Below, in pieces: positions 23,531-33,403 of a stretch of 64,000 nucleotides of DNA. The DNA comes from Piezodorus guildinii (taxonomy: Eukaryota > Arthropoda > Insecta > Hemiptera > Pentatomidae): contig CM041292.1 of NCBI GenBank assembly GCA_023052935.1, positions 79,307,669-79,371,668 on the forward strand, given 5' to 3'. A program made the translations under genes and the position numbers. The notes beneath the pieces are model-generated. The model worked only from the letters and a program-made list of their open reading frames with translations. It searched no databases and had not been told where the DNA came from. Positions within the stretch are counted from its first letter, which is position 1, and each line of letters begins with the position of its first letter.

Positions 23531-23531
23531 G
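23503..23531. repeat. Poly-T tract
   Basis: About 29 T immediately before the Jockey-clade fragment. It is unusual for a plus-strand element to be preceded by T. Confidence 0.9.
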
Positions 23532-23534
23532 GCG

Positions 23535-23965
23535 ACAACCAAAGTCTTCAGACCGACTCTGTACATTACCTAGGACTAAAACTCGATCTAATGATGACTT
23601 GGGGCCCACATGTCAAGATGAAAAGAAATATTCTCAAGCAATGACTGAAAGTACTACGCTCTGCTTTATCTAAATCATCAAAACTAAACATTAGACAAAA
23701 AATTAATACTTACACATACCTACTTAACCCAACTTAAGTCTCACGGATTTATGGCCTATCAAAAAATACTCACATACATAAACTGGATTCATTTCAATCG
23801 AAAATATAAAGACTCATAACGACAGTTCATTGGTACGTGAACAACAAAACTCAACATACGGACTTACAACAACCAACAGTTGACCAACACATACGAACTC
23901 TCTATTCGCGTTTTCATAGCTGAAAGAGAAGCCTAATGAGAGACCTCTTCTGGTTTTATATAGCA
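23535..23965 (+). pseudogene. Jockey-clade non-LTR retrotransposon fragment, subfamily J2
   Basis: A broken frame reads DSVHYLGLKLDLMMTWGPHV, then RSALSKSSKLNIRQKINTYT, then a diverged ..RIYGL.., RLITTVHWYVNNKTQHTDLQ and PTVDQHIRTLYSRFH. This is the order after the RT palm in Jockey-clade proteins: YLG..LD..LTW..H, the thumb, the APWYV.N...H.DL block, and the P.V...I terminus. Several stops and frame changes show it is dead. It differs from the 58 kb copy, so it is another subfamily. Confidence 0.7.
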
Positions 23966-25574
23966 CATTTGCTTGTGGTCAGATAGCTTCTGACAGATTC
24001 AAATAAAATAAGAAGTATGAAGAAACAAAAATAATAAACATACATATTTAAAATTAAAATTTTTACATGAATCGTTAAAAAAATTAATATTATGTCACTA
24101 ACATATGTTATAATACTTATTCCTTTCTATTTATGATCTTTCTTAATATAAATTGTTTCTTTTACAGAATTTAATCATTTTTTATTTGCCAAATCTAAGG
24201 TATTCGTATTATTTTGGCAATAACAATAATAATAACATCAATTTATCAAAATGTACCCTATAAAATGATAAGGTTTAAAGCTCGGAAATTCTATAGGGGA
24301 ACCGGAACCTCTGGATCCAAAGGTATGCTATGCCAGGATCGCTAGCAGATTGTTCTTCTTCGAGAGAAATTCTTTCATTGCCCAAAGAGCTAATATAAAT
24401 TTTTCTGTCCTTTGAAATTTGAAACTCTTTCAGATTAAAGCCGGCGACAGACCTTAAAAGGCAGAACTGCCAAAGGTTATATTAATTAGATGGGCTTCTC
24501 TTAAATCGTAGGAGGAATCCAGAAAGGTACTTTTTACTTTTTAGTATATAGAATATTCGAATATTAAGATAAACAATAGGTAATTTTAATAAGTTATTCA
24601 TTTAATGAATGTTAGGCATATGACAAAAGTACAATAATCTGGTACGCTCGACAAAAATATTCACTTAACTACCTTCTTGTAATTAAGATATAAATTAACC
24701 TAAAAAGACTTAATAAGTTTATATTATTTTTCTCAACATTATCTGTTGTAGGAATTAACAAGCATAAGCGTTTATTTATTAAGTATTTTATAACTTTCCA
24801 CATCCCCCTCAAAGGACTTTTATCAGTTAATTTTACTTGATTACTATTCTTTAAAAATTTAATTTAGCTGCGCGTGATTTCTTTTCATATTTTTATTATA
24901 ATATATATGTAATAATAATATAAGAATCGTTTTTAATTATAAATAACAATATAAGATTTTTTTTCCATAATTACTCCTTCAAGTTGTATTTGTAAGTCAA
25001 AACTGTTACTATCTCGCATTTAGCGCGTTGGAAGCCTGGAACTGTTGTGATCTCGCATTAAACACGTTGGAACTTGCCACAGTGTCGCCTAGGAAGGACC
25101 CCAGTGTTCATTAGATAAAATCAAATAGAAGATTTAGATGAAACTAAATGATTGAGAATCCAAACATGTCATAATACCAATTTTGGAAAAAAAAAAAATG
25201 CCCTTAGGTACCTTTTAGAAATCAACATCTCAATTGTGGCAGTAGTATAAAATAATTTCTCTCAGCCTCTCCGGAATCATACATAGAAAAGAAGAGCCAA
25301 TTTATAAAAATTAATGTTTTTTCATAAACTAAGAGGCTTTTTTCAAGAAGATTTACTTTGCATATTTCAACGGCGAATTTGAATATATATAGTTAAAAAC
25401 GGATTAGAGATTCTTAAATAAATATCGCATATTACATCTGATTTTTTAGAAATATTTAAATTAAGACAATAGAATTACTATTAAAATAATTATAGAAGAT
25501 GAAAAAAATAATATTAGAAATTTGGAAATCTAATTTTTTATTTGAATATATTCGATTCGTCCATTTTTATTTAG
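23966..25574. other. Unassigned AT-rich sequence
   Basis: It contains an imperfect short duplication at 25007-25080 around TCTCGCATT.A.C.CGTTGGAA. No gene recognised. Confidence 0.55.
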
Positions 25575-25992
25575 TGTGCTAGTGTTCCTCAAGGCAGTAT
25601 CCAAGGGCCCATTCTTTATACAGTTTATACAGCTGATATCCCATCCCATCCTAGTACATTCCTTTCTACCTATGCTGATGACACTTGTGTGTATCAGTCA
25701 ATACTGGTCCAACTATTGCCTTTCAAACTCTCTAATCCCACATCAGAGACTTTGAGGTATGGTGTCAGAATTGGAGAATTAAATAAATTCCAATAAATCT
25801 CACCTAATAACCTTTACCCCTGAATCTGAAAAGAAGATCCGAGACCTTCTAGTTTAGATTACTAACTGGAGTGCTAGCAATGGATAGTTTTTCTTTATGT
25901 ATTTTTGACGTATTTTATCTCATAGCTTATTTACTTGTTGTGTTGACTAATACAATAGTAAATATCAATAAATAAATAAATTAAAAAAAAAA
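25575..25992 (+). pseudogene. Jockey-clade fragment J1, 5'-truncated with internal deletion
   Basis: It is nucleotide-similar to 58519-59416. It begins at TGTGCTAGTGTTCCTCAAGG (the VPQGS motif), runs through ACCTATGCTGATGACACTTG (YADDT) and GGTGTCAGAATTGGAGAATT. It then jumps from the ATAACCTTTACCC region directly to the C-terminal TCTGAAAAGAAG block. Relative to the longer copy about 475 bp is missing. The 3' UTR and A tail (to about 25992) are retained. A stop (AATTAAATAA) interrupts the remaining frame. Confidence 0.8.
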
Positions 25993-26269
25993 TATATCCG
26001 GGCTACTCGAGAGAACCTCTTATTAAGAATTTACTAAGCGTTTACAAATTCTGAATGTAAAGTAATACCTTAACTTTAAAATAATATAGTCTGAGAATGC
26101 GATAATATTTTCTAAACCAGAACACAAGAGGATAAGAGCAATAAAAGGGATATTGGAATTCCATGAATGCCATTTTGCCATTTGCGTTTCAACTACGTAA
26201 ATACATTTACGAGTTAATAGCGTTTGAATGTTAAACGAGCGATATGATAATTGAGTTCAGGAGTCTTCT

Positions 26270-26640
26270 AGATTCCAATCAGATGGACAAAGAAAAAGTC
26301 GGGTGGAACTCCTTTGTGAGGCGCGGAGAGCGGAGACGGTCGCGTTATCATCTATCGCGCACCTGACACCTGTAGCTTAGTCAGTAAGGCACTATCGCCA
26401 CTATCCAATCCCCTGATAGCCAATCCTCGGCGAGGCACGGCACGCTCGATAAGGGGAGAAAGCAGCAGCCGCATCAGCCTTTGTATTGTATTCCATGTCT
26501 ATAGTGTGCCGTCCGTCTTGAGTCATTAGGTATCGTCGAGTGCACGTCTTGAGGAGTTGAGGGAAGGAAAAGCAGTGTCGGATTTATTATATAAACAAAT
26601 TGCTATCGGCCCATGGTCTTAAAATCTGGTGCAGGCAACA
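26270..26640. other. GC-richer unique patch, function unknown
   Basis: This stretch is rich in CpG words (GGCGCGGAGAGCGGAGACGG, TCGGCGAGGCACGG) and is not matched elsewhere in the window. It contains initiator-like TCAGT and TCATT words. It could be a promoter/first exon or a conserved noncoding element, but I see no coding frame or TATA box to support that. Confidence 0.2.
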
Positions 26641-26754
26641 CAGGACTTTCACTTATCTCCGTTGATAAAACCAATTTAAGAATCATATAATCTATTATAT
26701 TATTATCTAAAACAATCAGTTAGTTTTATCGGCTTTTCAGATGTGTTTGCGGGA

Positions 26755-26850
26755 TTTAGTTATTTGGACCCTAAAATGTGTATTGGCGAGGAAAACCGGA
26801 ATTCGAAAATTTTCAGGATCGCAATACTTTCCCTTACTGTATATTTCATA
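26755..26850 (-). repeat. RepB 5'-end fragment
   Basis: In reverse orientation it matches the beginning of RepB (compare 35140-35245): TCGAATTCCGGTTTTCC, CCAATACACATTTTAGGGTC, and the GTAAGGGAAAGTATTGCGAT block that lies just outside the window at copy 1. Confidence 0.65.
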
Positions 26851-26862
26851 TATCGGTAAGTG

Positions 26863-27018
26863 AAAAGGACTAATTTGCTATTTCAAAGGATATGCCCGAT
26901 TTTCATATTTTAAGGACTGTTTTAATTTTTTTTTTTTTTTTTTCATTCTAAGTTAAAGTCGCCATTCTCGTTGAAAGGATTCTTAACAATTGACATTTAT
27001 TGTAACCAGGATACGGTT
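26863..27018 (+). repeat. 155-bp direct repeat, left copy
   Basis: It is nearly identical to 27219-27369. Both begin AAAAGGACTAATTTGC and end CAGGATACGGTT. They differ mainly in the length of an internal T run. No coding content. Confidence 0.9.
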
Positions 27019-27218
27019 TAAAATGGAAGAGAACCTCCATTTTTGACTCGATTCTCCTTTTAAAAGGATACGAATCGAAATAAATCAATGGTAACTAGGA
27101 TTACCACACTAAAAAGGACACTTTTTAATATAGAAACTCTCTTCCCGATGCAAGAAGCTGTCCGAAATAACTTAAGTCTAACTGTCTATATTAGGGTGGG
27201 TGAGGCGGGTTACGCCCT

Positions 27219-27369
27219 AAAAGGACTAATTTGCTATTTCAAAGGATATGCCCGATTTTCATATTGTAAGGACTGTTTTAATTTTTTTTTTTTTCATTCT
27301 AAGTTAAAGTCGCCATTCTCGTTGAAAGGATTCTTAACAATTGACATTTATTGTAACCAGGATACGGTT
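27219..27369 (+). repeat. 155-bp direct repeat, right copy
   Basis: Offset 356 bp from the left copy. The DNA between them (27019-27218) is unrelated to either. Confidence 0.9.
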
Positions 27370-27544
27370 ACATAGTTTAGAATGTAATCGTAGGAACTAT
27401 CCTTAGTCAACCTCTATACCAGAAAATATTTCAAGAAGCTCGCTAGTGAAAAAGCACCGAAGCTTTAGAATTAAAAACTAGTGACCCGGCACTTACCTTC
27501 CCAGGAGTGCAATTCAATGTGGTGTCATTAAGGTTTAAAAAAAG

Positions 27545-27815
27545 TAAAGTTTGACCAATTAAATATTATGTTTATATATACCATCTATTCATTGTAATAT
27601 TTAATCGAAGGCTGAAATCAGAAACATAAAATGGCCAAAAAATCAAAAGTGGTTCAAAGTTTATTGGTTCATAAGTTTATTTGTTTTTTATGTGAAAGAT
27701 TTCCAATTTTATTCGATTTATTACTATTTTATACTTCAATTAAACATTTTCCTAATACATTTTAAGAGTTCAATTAAGCTTCACAGAAAGTTCCATTATG
27801 TTTACAGTGAACATC
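27545..27815 (+). repeat. Diverged direct repeat flanking the retrotransposon, left copy
   Basis: It shares ordered blocks with 33404-33712: AGTTTGACCAATTAA, TCTATT.ATTGT.ATATTTAATC, CAAAAAATCAAAAGTGGTTC and a final CAGTGAACATCTG / CAATGGAACATCTG pair. Its neighbour, the non-LTR element, starts about 140 bp downstream. It is too diverged to be a target duplication. Confidence 0.6.
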
Positions 27816-27939
27816 TGTTTCCATAAAATCTACTAGTAGAAATAATTAATAACAATGTTCATTATTTGTTTTACCTTACATTTATTCTACCAACTTGAGT
27901 ACGATTTGATAGTAATATTTTTTTTTTTTCTAAAATCTT

Positions 27940-27952
27940 AAGTACTACATGG
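27940..27952 (+). repeat. Target-site duplication, left
   Basis: AAGTACTACATGG is repeated exactly at 33168-33180. Confidence 0.9.
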
Positions 27953-27961
27953 CGACATGTG

Positions 27962-28981
27962 ATGAACATGGCGTCGGACGAGTCAAATTTTTTAGAAGTT
28001 GTGGAGTTTTTTAGTAGTTTAGCACAGTTGAAGATTAAAGACGCAATAAAAGAAGGCATCTATAGAAGGATAGACTCTCTCAAATTAATATTTGAGCATC
28101 TTCGCAGCGACAATCAACGTCTGGAAAAAGAGATGCAAGGAATATTAAACCTAACCTCAATGCCTCGAGCTGTTCCATTGTATGCTGATATTGCAAACAA
28201 CAAACCAGGTAAAATTAAAGAACACATAGTCATGATAGAAAAAGTAAACTCAACTACTACTGATGATGCTAAAGACCTTTTCAAAAATGTAATTAATCCG
28301 AGGAAATTAAGAGTCGGAATCAAAACATTCAGAAAAACAAAAAATGGTGGATTAATTGTAGGCTCGGAATCTGAGGCTGATCTTAAATTAATTACAGCAG
28401 AAATTAATAACAAACAAGGGACCAATTTGAAGATTAAAGAATTAAAGAAGAACCGACCTACTGTTATTATAAAAAATATTCCTCAAGATTTGAAGAAAGA
28501 AGAAATTCTCCCAACTATTATCGAACAAAATCGATTACAAGAGGGAGATATAAAATTAAGAACTGTTATCTCGAACAGGAATAAAATCAACGACAAAGGG
28601 CCACCAATCAGAGTTTGGAGGCACGCAGTTGTGGAGATAACCCCTTCAGCGAGAAGGAAGTTGGCTGGACGAGCGTTCGTGGACATGGCTACCTGCCCGG
28701 TGGAGGACTACTACTCTGCCCCGAGGTGCTTCATCTGCTCTAGGATAGGCCACGTCAAAAAGTTCTGCAAGTCCGCGCAGCCGACCTGTCCGCTATGTGC
28801 GGGACCCCACGCCCTCAAGGAATGTAGGTCCGAGGTCCACAAGTGCATCAACTGTGTAAGTTTCAATAGTAGAGTCAATAATAAGAGGCAAGTAGATATC
28901 AATCACTCATCAATGTCTAAAAATTGTCCTTCTTTTAAGGCGGCCATTGACAGAATTATTACTAATACTGATTATGACTGA
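27962..28981 (+). CDS. ORF1, Gag-like nucleic-acid-binding protein
   Basis: This is the non-LTR ORF1 protein, expected to bind element RNA and form the ribonucleoprotein. The first ATG in frame is at 27962, with another at 27968; the open frame itself begins with a GTG at 27959. The protein is about 339 residues. The N-terminal third is Lys/Glu-rich and helical, with a coiled-coil look (residues about 15-65). The middle, around residues 130-240, resembles the tandem RRM-like part of such proteins (TVIIKNIPQDLKKEEI). The C-terminus carries zinc knuckles: CFICSRIGHVKKFC (CX2CX4HX4C), CPLCAGPHALKEC (CX2CX3HX4C), and a third spread motif, CINC followed by HSSMSKNCP. It is intact, with no internal stops. 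The region 28660-28860, which encodes the knuckles, is noticeably GC-richer than the rest. Confidence 0.9.
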   Translation: MNMASDESNFLEVVEFFSSLAQLKIKDAIKEGIYRRIDSLKLIFEHLRSDNQRLEKEMQGILNLTSMPRAVPLYADIANNKPGKIKEHIVMIEKVNSTTTDDAKDLFKNVINPRKLRVGIKTFRKTKNGGLIVGSESEADLKLITAEINNKQGTNLKIKELKKNRPTVIIKNIPQDLKKEEILPTIIEQNRLQEGDIKLRTVISNRNKINDKGPPIRVWRHAVVEITPSARRKLAGRAFVDMATCPVEDYYSAPRCFICSRIGHVKKFCKSAQPTCPLCAGPHALKECRSEVHKCINCVSFNSRVNNKRQVDINHSSMSKNCPSFKAAIDRIITNTDYD

Positions 28982-29164
28982 CAAACTGTACAGCTACATT
29001 AGAACTAGCATAACCCCATACTTAATGATATGTAAAGGATGTCTTGGCAATGTACAAAAACTTTATTTGGTACTCAATAATTTTTACTTTGTCATAGAAA
29101 ACATGTTCGTCATTATCAAGTGCAAGGTTAGTCTGTTATCATTTAGATTAATTTTTTATCAATC

Positions 29165-31675
29165 ATGTGTAGACATAAGGTTATTTTAAAATTGGCACAA
29201 ATTAACCTTCATCACTCAACCACTGCTACCTGGAACTTGTTACACACTATACATCGTAGTAACCTAGATATTATTTTAGCGCAAGAACCATACACTAAAC
29301 TTAATAAAACATATGGCTTTCCGATAAGGTATCAGATATTTCATGGAGGTTATGGAAATCCTCGAGCATCTATTACTATTACCAACAACAACATTCAGGG
29401 AGTATTAATAAATGATTTGTCATTTGAGGACGTGGTTGTGGTAGAACTGTTATGGAACAACACGGAATATATTTTTGTCAGCGCATACTTCGATATAAAT
29501 ATTGAAGTCAATAAAGAGTTCGAGAAGATAGAAAACATTCTGACACGGTTTAAACACAAATACATTTTAATAGCTGTTGATTCGAATTCGCGATCCAAAC
29601 TATGGTATGATAACATCACTAATAAACGAGGTGAAACTTTAGAGGCCCTAATCACTAGCTCTAAACTCTTCATAATAAATAAAAATCAGAAACTGTCCAC
29701 TTTCTCATCCACCATTGGTGAGAGTAACATTGACCTGACCCTTTGCAACCAATCTATGTTTCGGTTAGTCCAAGATTGGCTCATACTGGATGAAGAAAAT
29801 CTATCGGATCACAGAACTATTTGTTACAATATTAACGCAGATGTTTATTCTCATAAGATTTTTAAGCCTGAAACAAAATACTGTACAAAAAACGCGGATT
29901 GGGAAAAATTCAGGGAATTATTGGTAAAATACGTCGACTTACATTTCGAAAATGAAAAAAAATTGAACATCTCACACGAAGACATATTGATAAAGTGTCT
30001 CGACACCTTAGGCATAGAAAAGACAGTAATTATGTTCAATAGATGTCTCCGTAAGACTTGTAATATTTTGTTTTGCAAAAATTTACATAAAACGTCTCAA
30101 AGAATAGTTCCATGGTGGAATGAGGACCTGAGCCACTTACGGAAAACAACCAGGAATCTTAGGAAACTCTACCAAAAAACGAAAGACAATACCTTAAGAA
30201 ACGCTAGGCGGGACGCCTATCTACAGCAAAGAAACCTATATAAAAAAACAATAAAGTTACAGAAATTAAGTTCTTGGAAAGAGTTCTGCAGCAGCATTGG
30301 TAAAGAAAAACCATGGTCTTTTCCTTATAAATATGCCTCCGGTAAAATAAGGTTACCCACAATGCTACAAACGATTGAAAAACCAGACGGTTCCTTTACA
30401 GAAAATTTGCAAGATACTCTAAATTACTTAATAGAAAAATTCCTGCCAACTGATGATCGAGAAATAGAAACAGACTACCACGAAACTGCAAGAACAATAG
30501 CCAATTTAATCCCGGAAACTGAATTAGACGATCCATTAACAAAATTGGAAATTGAAACTGCCATTAACCAATTAATCGAAAACAAAGCATCAGGGATAGA
30601 TGGAATTTCACCCTTGATTTTCAAAAAAGTATACAACATTTATCCTAAATTTATTTCAGAATTATTCAAAAAATGTTTTGATACAGGTGCTTTTCCAAAA
30701 CCATGGAAAGTCTCTAAAATAGTTCTAATACCTAAAGGTTCTAGTTGCAACCAGTTTAGGCCAATATCACTCATTCCTGTTGCAGGTAAAATTATGGAAA
30801 AACTCGTTGGATCTCGATTATTATTACATCTAACAAGAAATTTTCCTCTCAATGAAAATCAATTTGGGTTCATTCCTCAAAAAAACACAGTGGGGGCGTT
30901 ATATAAACTCGTCAATTTCGTTGAGACTTCGTTACAATTGAAATCAAAAATCCTAGCCGTCTCGCTAGACATTAAAGGAGCTTTTGATCATGCCTGGTGG
31001 CCTTCGATTCTTAAAGCTTTGCATGAGAAGTCATGCCCTCGAAACATTTATTTGATTATAAGAAATTACTTATCCGATAGAAGAAGCCAGATTCAGATTG
31101 GTCACACAGTTTCTAGTAAATGGCAAAGTAGAGGCACGCCACAAGGCTCATGTTGTTCCCCGTTGCTTTGGAATCTAATAATGGATGGAATTTTCAGTGT
31201 AGTTTCTCCGGAGGAAGCCGAGATTATCGTATTCGCCGATGACATTGTTCTCCTCTTCAAATCAAATCTATTCTTTCACCTACAAGTACAATGCAATGAA
31301 GTTCTACGCAAACTAACTATTTGGGCACATAATAACAAACTCACTTTTCAACCTGAAAAATCAAAATTTATTGTATTTAGTAGAAAACATCGAGTACCAG
31401 ATCTACATATTGTATTAAACAATAAACCCATCATTCAAGTTAATCAAATAAAATATTTGGGATTGACATTGGAGAGAAAGCTAAATTGGGACCTACATAT
31501 TAATAACCTAAAAAATAGGCTCTTAAAAATAGTCCATGGCTTATCAAACTCCGCAGCACTAACTTGGGGTTTGAACTCAGAAATATTGTCAACAATTTAC
31601 AAAGCTGCTATTCAGCCAACTATGACATACGCAATAGAAGTTTGGCATAAAGGACTTTCTCACAAAAGAACTTAA
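29165..31675 (+). CDS. ORF2 5' part: AP endonuclease and reverse transcriptase
   Basis: The endonuclease domain (about residues 8-225) shows AQINLHH, ILAQEPYT, VDSNSRSKLW, SNIDLTL and LSDHRT, the residues expected for Asn, Glu, Asp/Asn and Asp-His active-site positions. A linker has PWWNEDLSHLRK. The RT domain shows FRPISLIPVAGKIMEKL, NQFGFIPQKNT, AVSLDIKGAFDHAWW, GTPQGSCCSPLLWNL and the catalytic FADD near residue 689. The thumb (KYLGLTLERKLNWDLHI) follows. ATG 29165 fits the start, 183 bp after ORF1. The frame ends early at TAA 31673-31675 because of a frameshift near 31663-31675; homologous sequence continues in another frame. The enzyme would nick the target and prime reverse transcription there. 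As it stands the protein lacks RNase H. Confidence 0.9.
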   Translation: MCRHKVILKLAQINLHHSTTATWNLLHTIHRSNLDIILAQEPYTKLNKTYGFPIRYQIFHGGYGNPRASITITNNNIQGVLINDLSFEDVVVVELLWNNTEYIFVSAYFDINIEVNKEFEKIENILTRFKHKYILIAVDSNSRSKLWYDNITNKRGETLEALITSSKLFIINKNQKLSTFSSTIGESNIDLTLCNQSMFRLVQDWLILDEENLSDHRTICYNINADVYSHKIFKPETKYCTKNADWEKFRELLVKYVDLHFENEKKLNISHEDILIKCLDTLGIEKTVIMFNRCLRKTCNILFCKNLHKTSQRIVPWWNEDLSHLRKTTRNLRKLYQKTKDNTLRNARRDAYLQQRNLYKKTIKLQKLSSWKEFCSSIGKEKPWSFPYKYASGKIRLPTMLQTIEKPDGSFTENLQDTLNYLIEKFLPTDDREIETDYHETARTIANLIPETELDDPLTKLEIETAINQLIENKASGIDGISPLIFKKVYNIYPKFISELFKKCFDTGAFPKPWKVSKIVLIPKGSSCNQFRPISLIPVAGKIMEKLVGSRLLLHLTRNFPLNENQFGFIPQKNTVGALYKLVNFVETSLQLKSKILAVSLDIKGAFDHAWWPSILKALHEKSCPRNIYLIIRNYLSDRRSQIQIGHTVSSKWQSRGTPQGSCCSPLLWNLIMDGIFSVVSPEEAEIIVFADDIVLLFKSNLFFHLQVQCNEVLRKLTIWAHNNKLTFQPEKSKFIVFSRKHRVPDLHIVLNNKPIIQVNQIKYLGLTLERKLNWDLHINNLKNRLLKIVHGLSNSAALTWGLNSEILSTIYKAAIQPTMTYAIEVWHKGLSHKRT

Positions 31676-32799
31676 AAAAACTAGAATCTGTACAAAGAAT
31701 GATAGCTATCAAAATTATTAAAGGATACAAAACTATTTCATATGACGCATCTTGCCTCCTCGCTAACATTACCCCTATTTCCATACTTTCCGATGAAATA
31801 CTAAATAAATTCGAAATTATAACATTAGGCAAAAATCTATTAAACTTTCCGATTCATGAATTTGAACACAAAATTCCGTGTAAACTTTGGATTCACCAAA
31901 AAGATATTTCGAAGCCCAACATTACAGACACTAGCCCGAATAGCGGCATCAACATTTACACTGACGGTAGCAAGGATCAAGACAAGGTAGGAGCTGCCTT
32001 CCTTGCTTTTGAAGGAGAGCAGCTGGTGCATTCAGCGCGATTTAGATTAGGCCCTTATTGCTCAAACAATCAGGTAGAAATGTATGCACTATTACAGGCT
32101 GTGCTCTACATAAAAAATTCTCATTATACGTCTAACTTCTGTATCCAGACAGACAGTCAAACAACACTATCGAAATTAAGGAACATGAACATACACGAAG
32201 GGCTCTTAGAGGAAATCAGACATGGACTAATAGTTTGTCATAAGGAAGGTATGAACATCAGCTTTAAGTGGGTTAAAGCCCATGTTGGCGTTGTTGGGAA
32301 CGAGCTAGCGGATGAAGCGGCTAAAGCGGCGGCAAGAGACACCGCTCTCCCGATAGCATACGACAAGGCACCGATCAGCGCCATCAAACACTTTCTGTCA
32401 ATGAAAACAAGGCAGAAATGGAATACGAAATGGGCCATCTCAACAAAAGGTAGACACACCTACGACTACATAAAAACAATTGACGATCGAACTAAACTTA
32501 AAAAAATTTCCTACAAACTGACACAATTCCTGACGGGACATGGAGGAGCCAGAAGCTATTTATTTCGATTCAAACTAACCGACGACAAAATCTGTAAATG
32601 TGACGGTAAAAGCGAACAGACATACGACCATCTTTTATTCGATTGCAGTAAACTGGACAAACATAGACACAAACTGATCTCAACAGTCCTACTAAACGGA
32701 GACCAATGGCCGCCTTCGAAGTGTGACCTTCTTACAAAATATTTTTCAAAATTTGATGAATTTGTGGACCGGGTGGACTATGCAGAATTAGAGAAATAG
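31663..32799 (+). pseudogene. ORF2 3' part: RNase H and C-terminal domain, frameshifted from the RT part
   Basis: Continuing the RT thumb in the -1 frame, this part starts with LKKLESVQRMIAIKI. The RNase H domain has IYTDGSKDQD (first Asp), QVEMYALLQAV (Glu), IQTDSQTTL (second Asp) and VKAHVGVVGNELADEAA (His and final Asp), so all catalytic residues are visible. The C-terminus reads YKLTQFLTGHGGARSYLFRF, then a Cys/His cluster CKCDGKSEQTYDHLLFDC typical of this group. It ends at TAG 32797-32799. The junction has no slippery heptamer of the usual type, so a single-base mutation is more likely than programmed frameshifting. A start at 31699 (ATG) is not biologically meaningful. Confidence 0.85.
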
Positions 32800-33085
32800 C
32801 AACAGGCAATAACTCGTTATTAATTTTACTTAATTTAATTTTACTGTTACTAATACTAATCAATTGGTTAGTTAGTTTTTATTATTTCGTTAAGTATTTA
32901 TAACAAATGAATTATTTATTATTTGTTACTGGTTTCTTTGTTTAGTCAATTAGTTAGTATTATTTTGTTAATTTGTTACAACAAACGATTAATTTACCAG
33001 TTTATATTTATTAGTTTTATTTGACTTATTTTATTTTTTATGTAACATAATGTTCTGTAACATAATTTATATTATGTAATAAAAA

Positions 33086-33115
33086 TACGCGTTGTATTGC
33101 AAGATGGTACGCGTA
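33086..33115 (+). promoter_or_regulatory. 3' UTR stem-loop of the complete non-LTR element
   Basis: The arms TACGCGT (33086-33092) and ACGCGTA (33109-33115) pair over 7 bp around a 16-nt loop, followed by the AAATAAATGCACCCATTGCA box. The truncated copy at 14176-14203 keeps the fold with a compensatory change. By analogy with other LINEs it may be the RT recognition hairpin; that is inference. Confidence 0.65.
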
Positions 33116-33167
33116 GAAATAAATGCACCCATTGCAGGGTTACTGTAATGAGGAAAACCGTAAAAAA

Positions 33168-33180
33168 AAGTACTACATGG
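33168..33180 (+). repeat. Target-site duplication, right
   Basis: Exact repeat of 27940-27952, immediately after the A run. Confidence 0.9.
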
Positions 33181-33403
33181 AATATAACCTGAACGATATT
33201 GTACGCGGACAATACTTAACCACCAACCTTCCTCATCACAATGTTACAAACAACACATATCTATAAGTTTATGAGCTTATAATACCTAAATATTAACTAT
33301 TACTTGTACGGATTATTTTAAATGAAGACATAATTATAAAAATATATTGCTAAAGTAATATTCAGTAATGATTTATTACTGACTATCAACACGCCCTTGC
33401 TTC

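Larger units (their letters stand above)
27953..33167 (+). mobile_element. Near-intact RNase H-containing non-LTR retrotransposon (I/LOA/R1-like group)
   Basis: The 5.2-kb element lies between perfect 13-bp target duplications and ends in a short A run (33162-33167, merging with the duplication). Layout: a very short leader (about 9 bp before the first in-frame ATG), ORF1 with CCHC knuckles, a 180-bp gap, ORF2 with AP-type endonuclease, RT and RNase H, and a 365-bp 3' UTR with a stem-loop. RNase H downstream of RT is known in the I, LOA and some R1-related clades, and the QEPYT endonuclease and three-knuckle Gag fit that group. I cannot choose among these clades without a tree. The only obvious lesion is one frameshift in ORF2. 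Known relatives usually have a longer 5' UTR, so a slight 5' truncation is possible. Confidence 0.9.

Noticed and set aside
26370..26440. tRNA-like TAGCTTAGTCAGTAAGGCA
   Set aside because: A-box-like only; no B-box GGTTCGA at the right distance and no cloverleaf.
31661..31690. Programmed -1 frameshift between RT and RNase H
   Set aside because: No X XXY YYZ heptamer in the zero frame before the stop, and the A-run context favours a simple indel.
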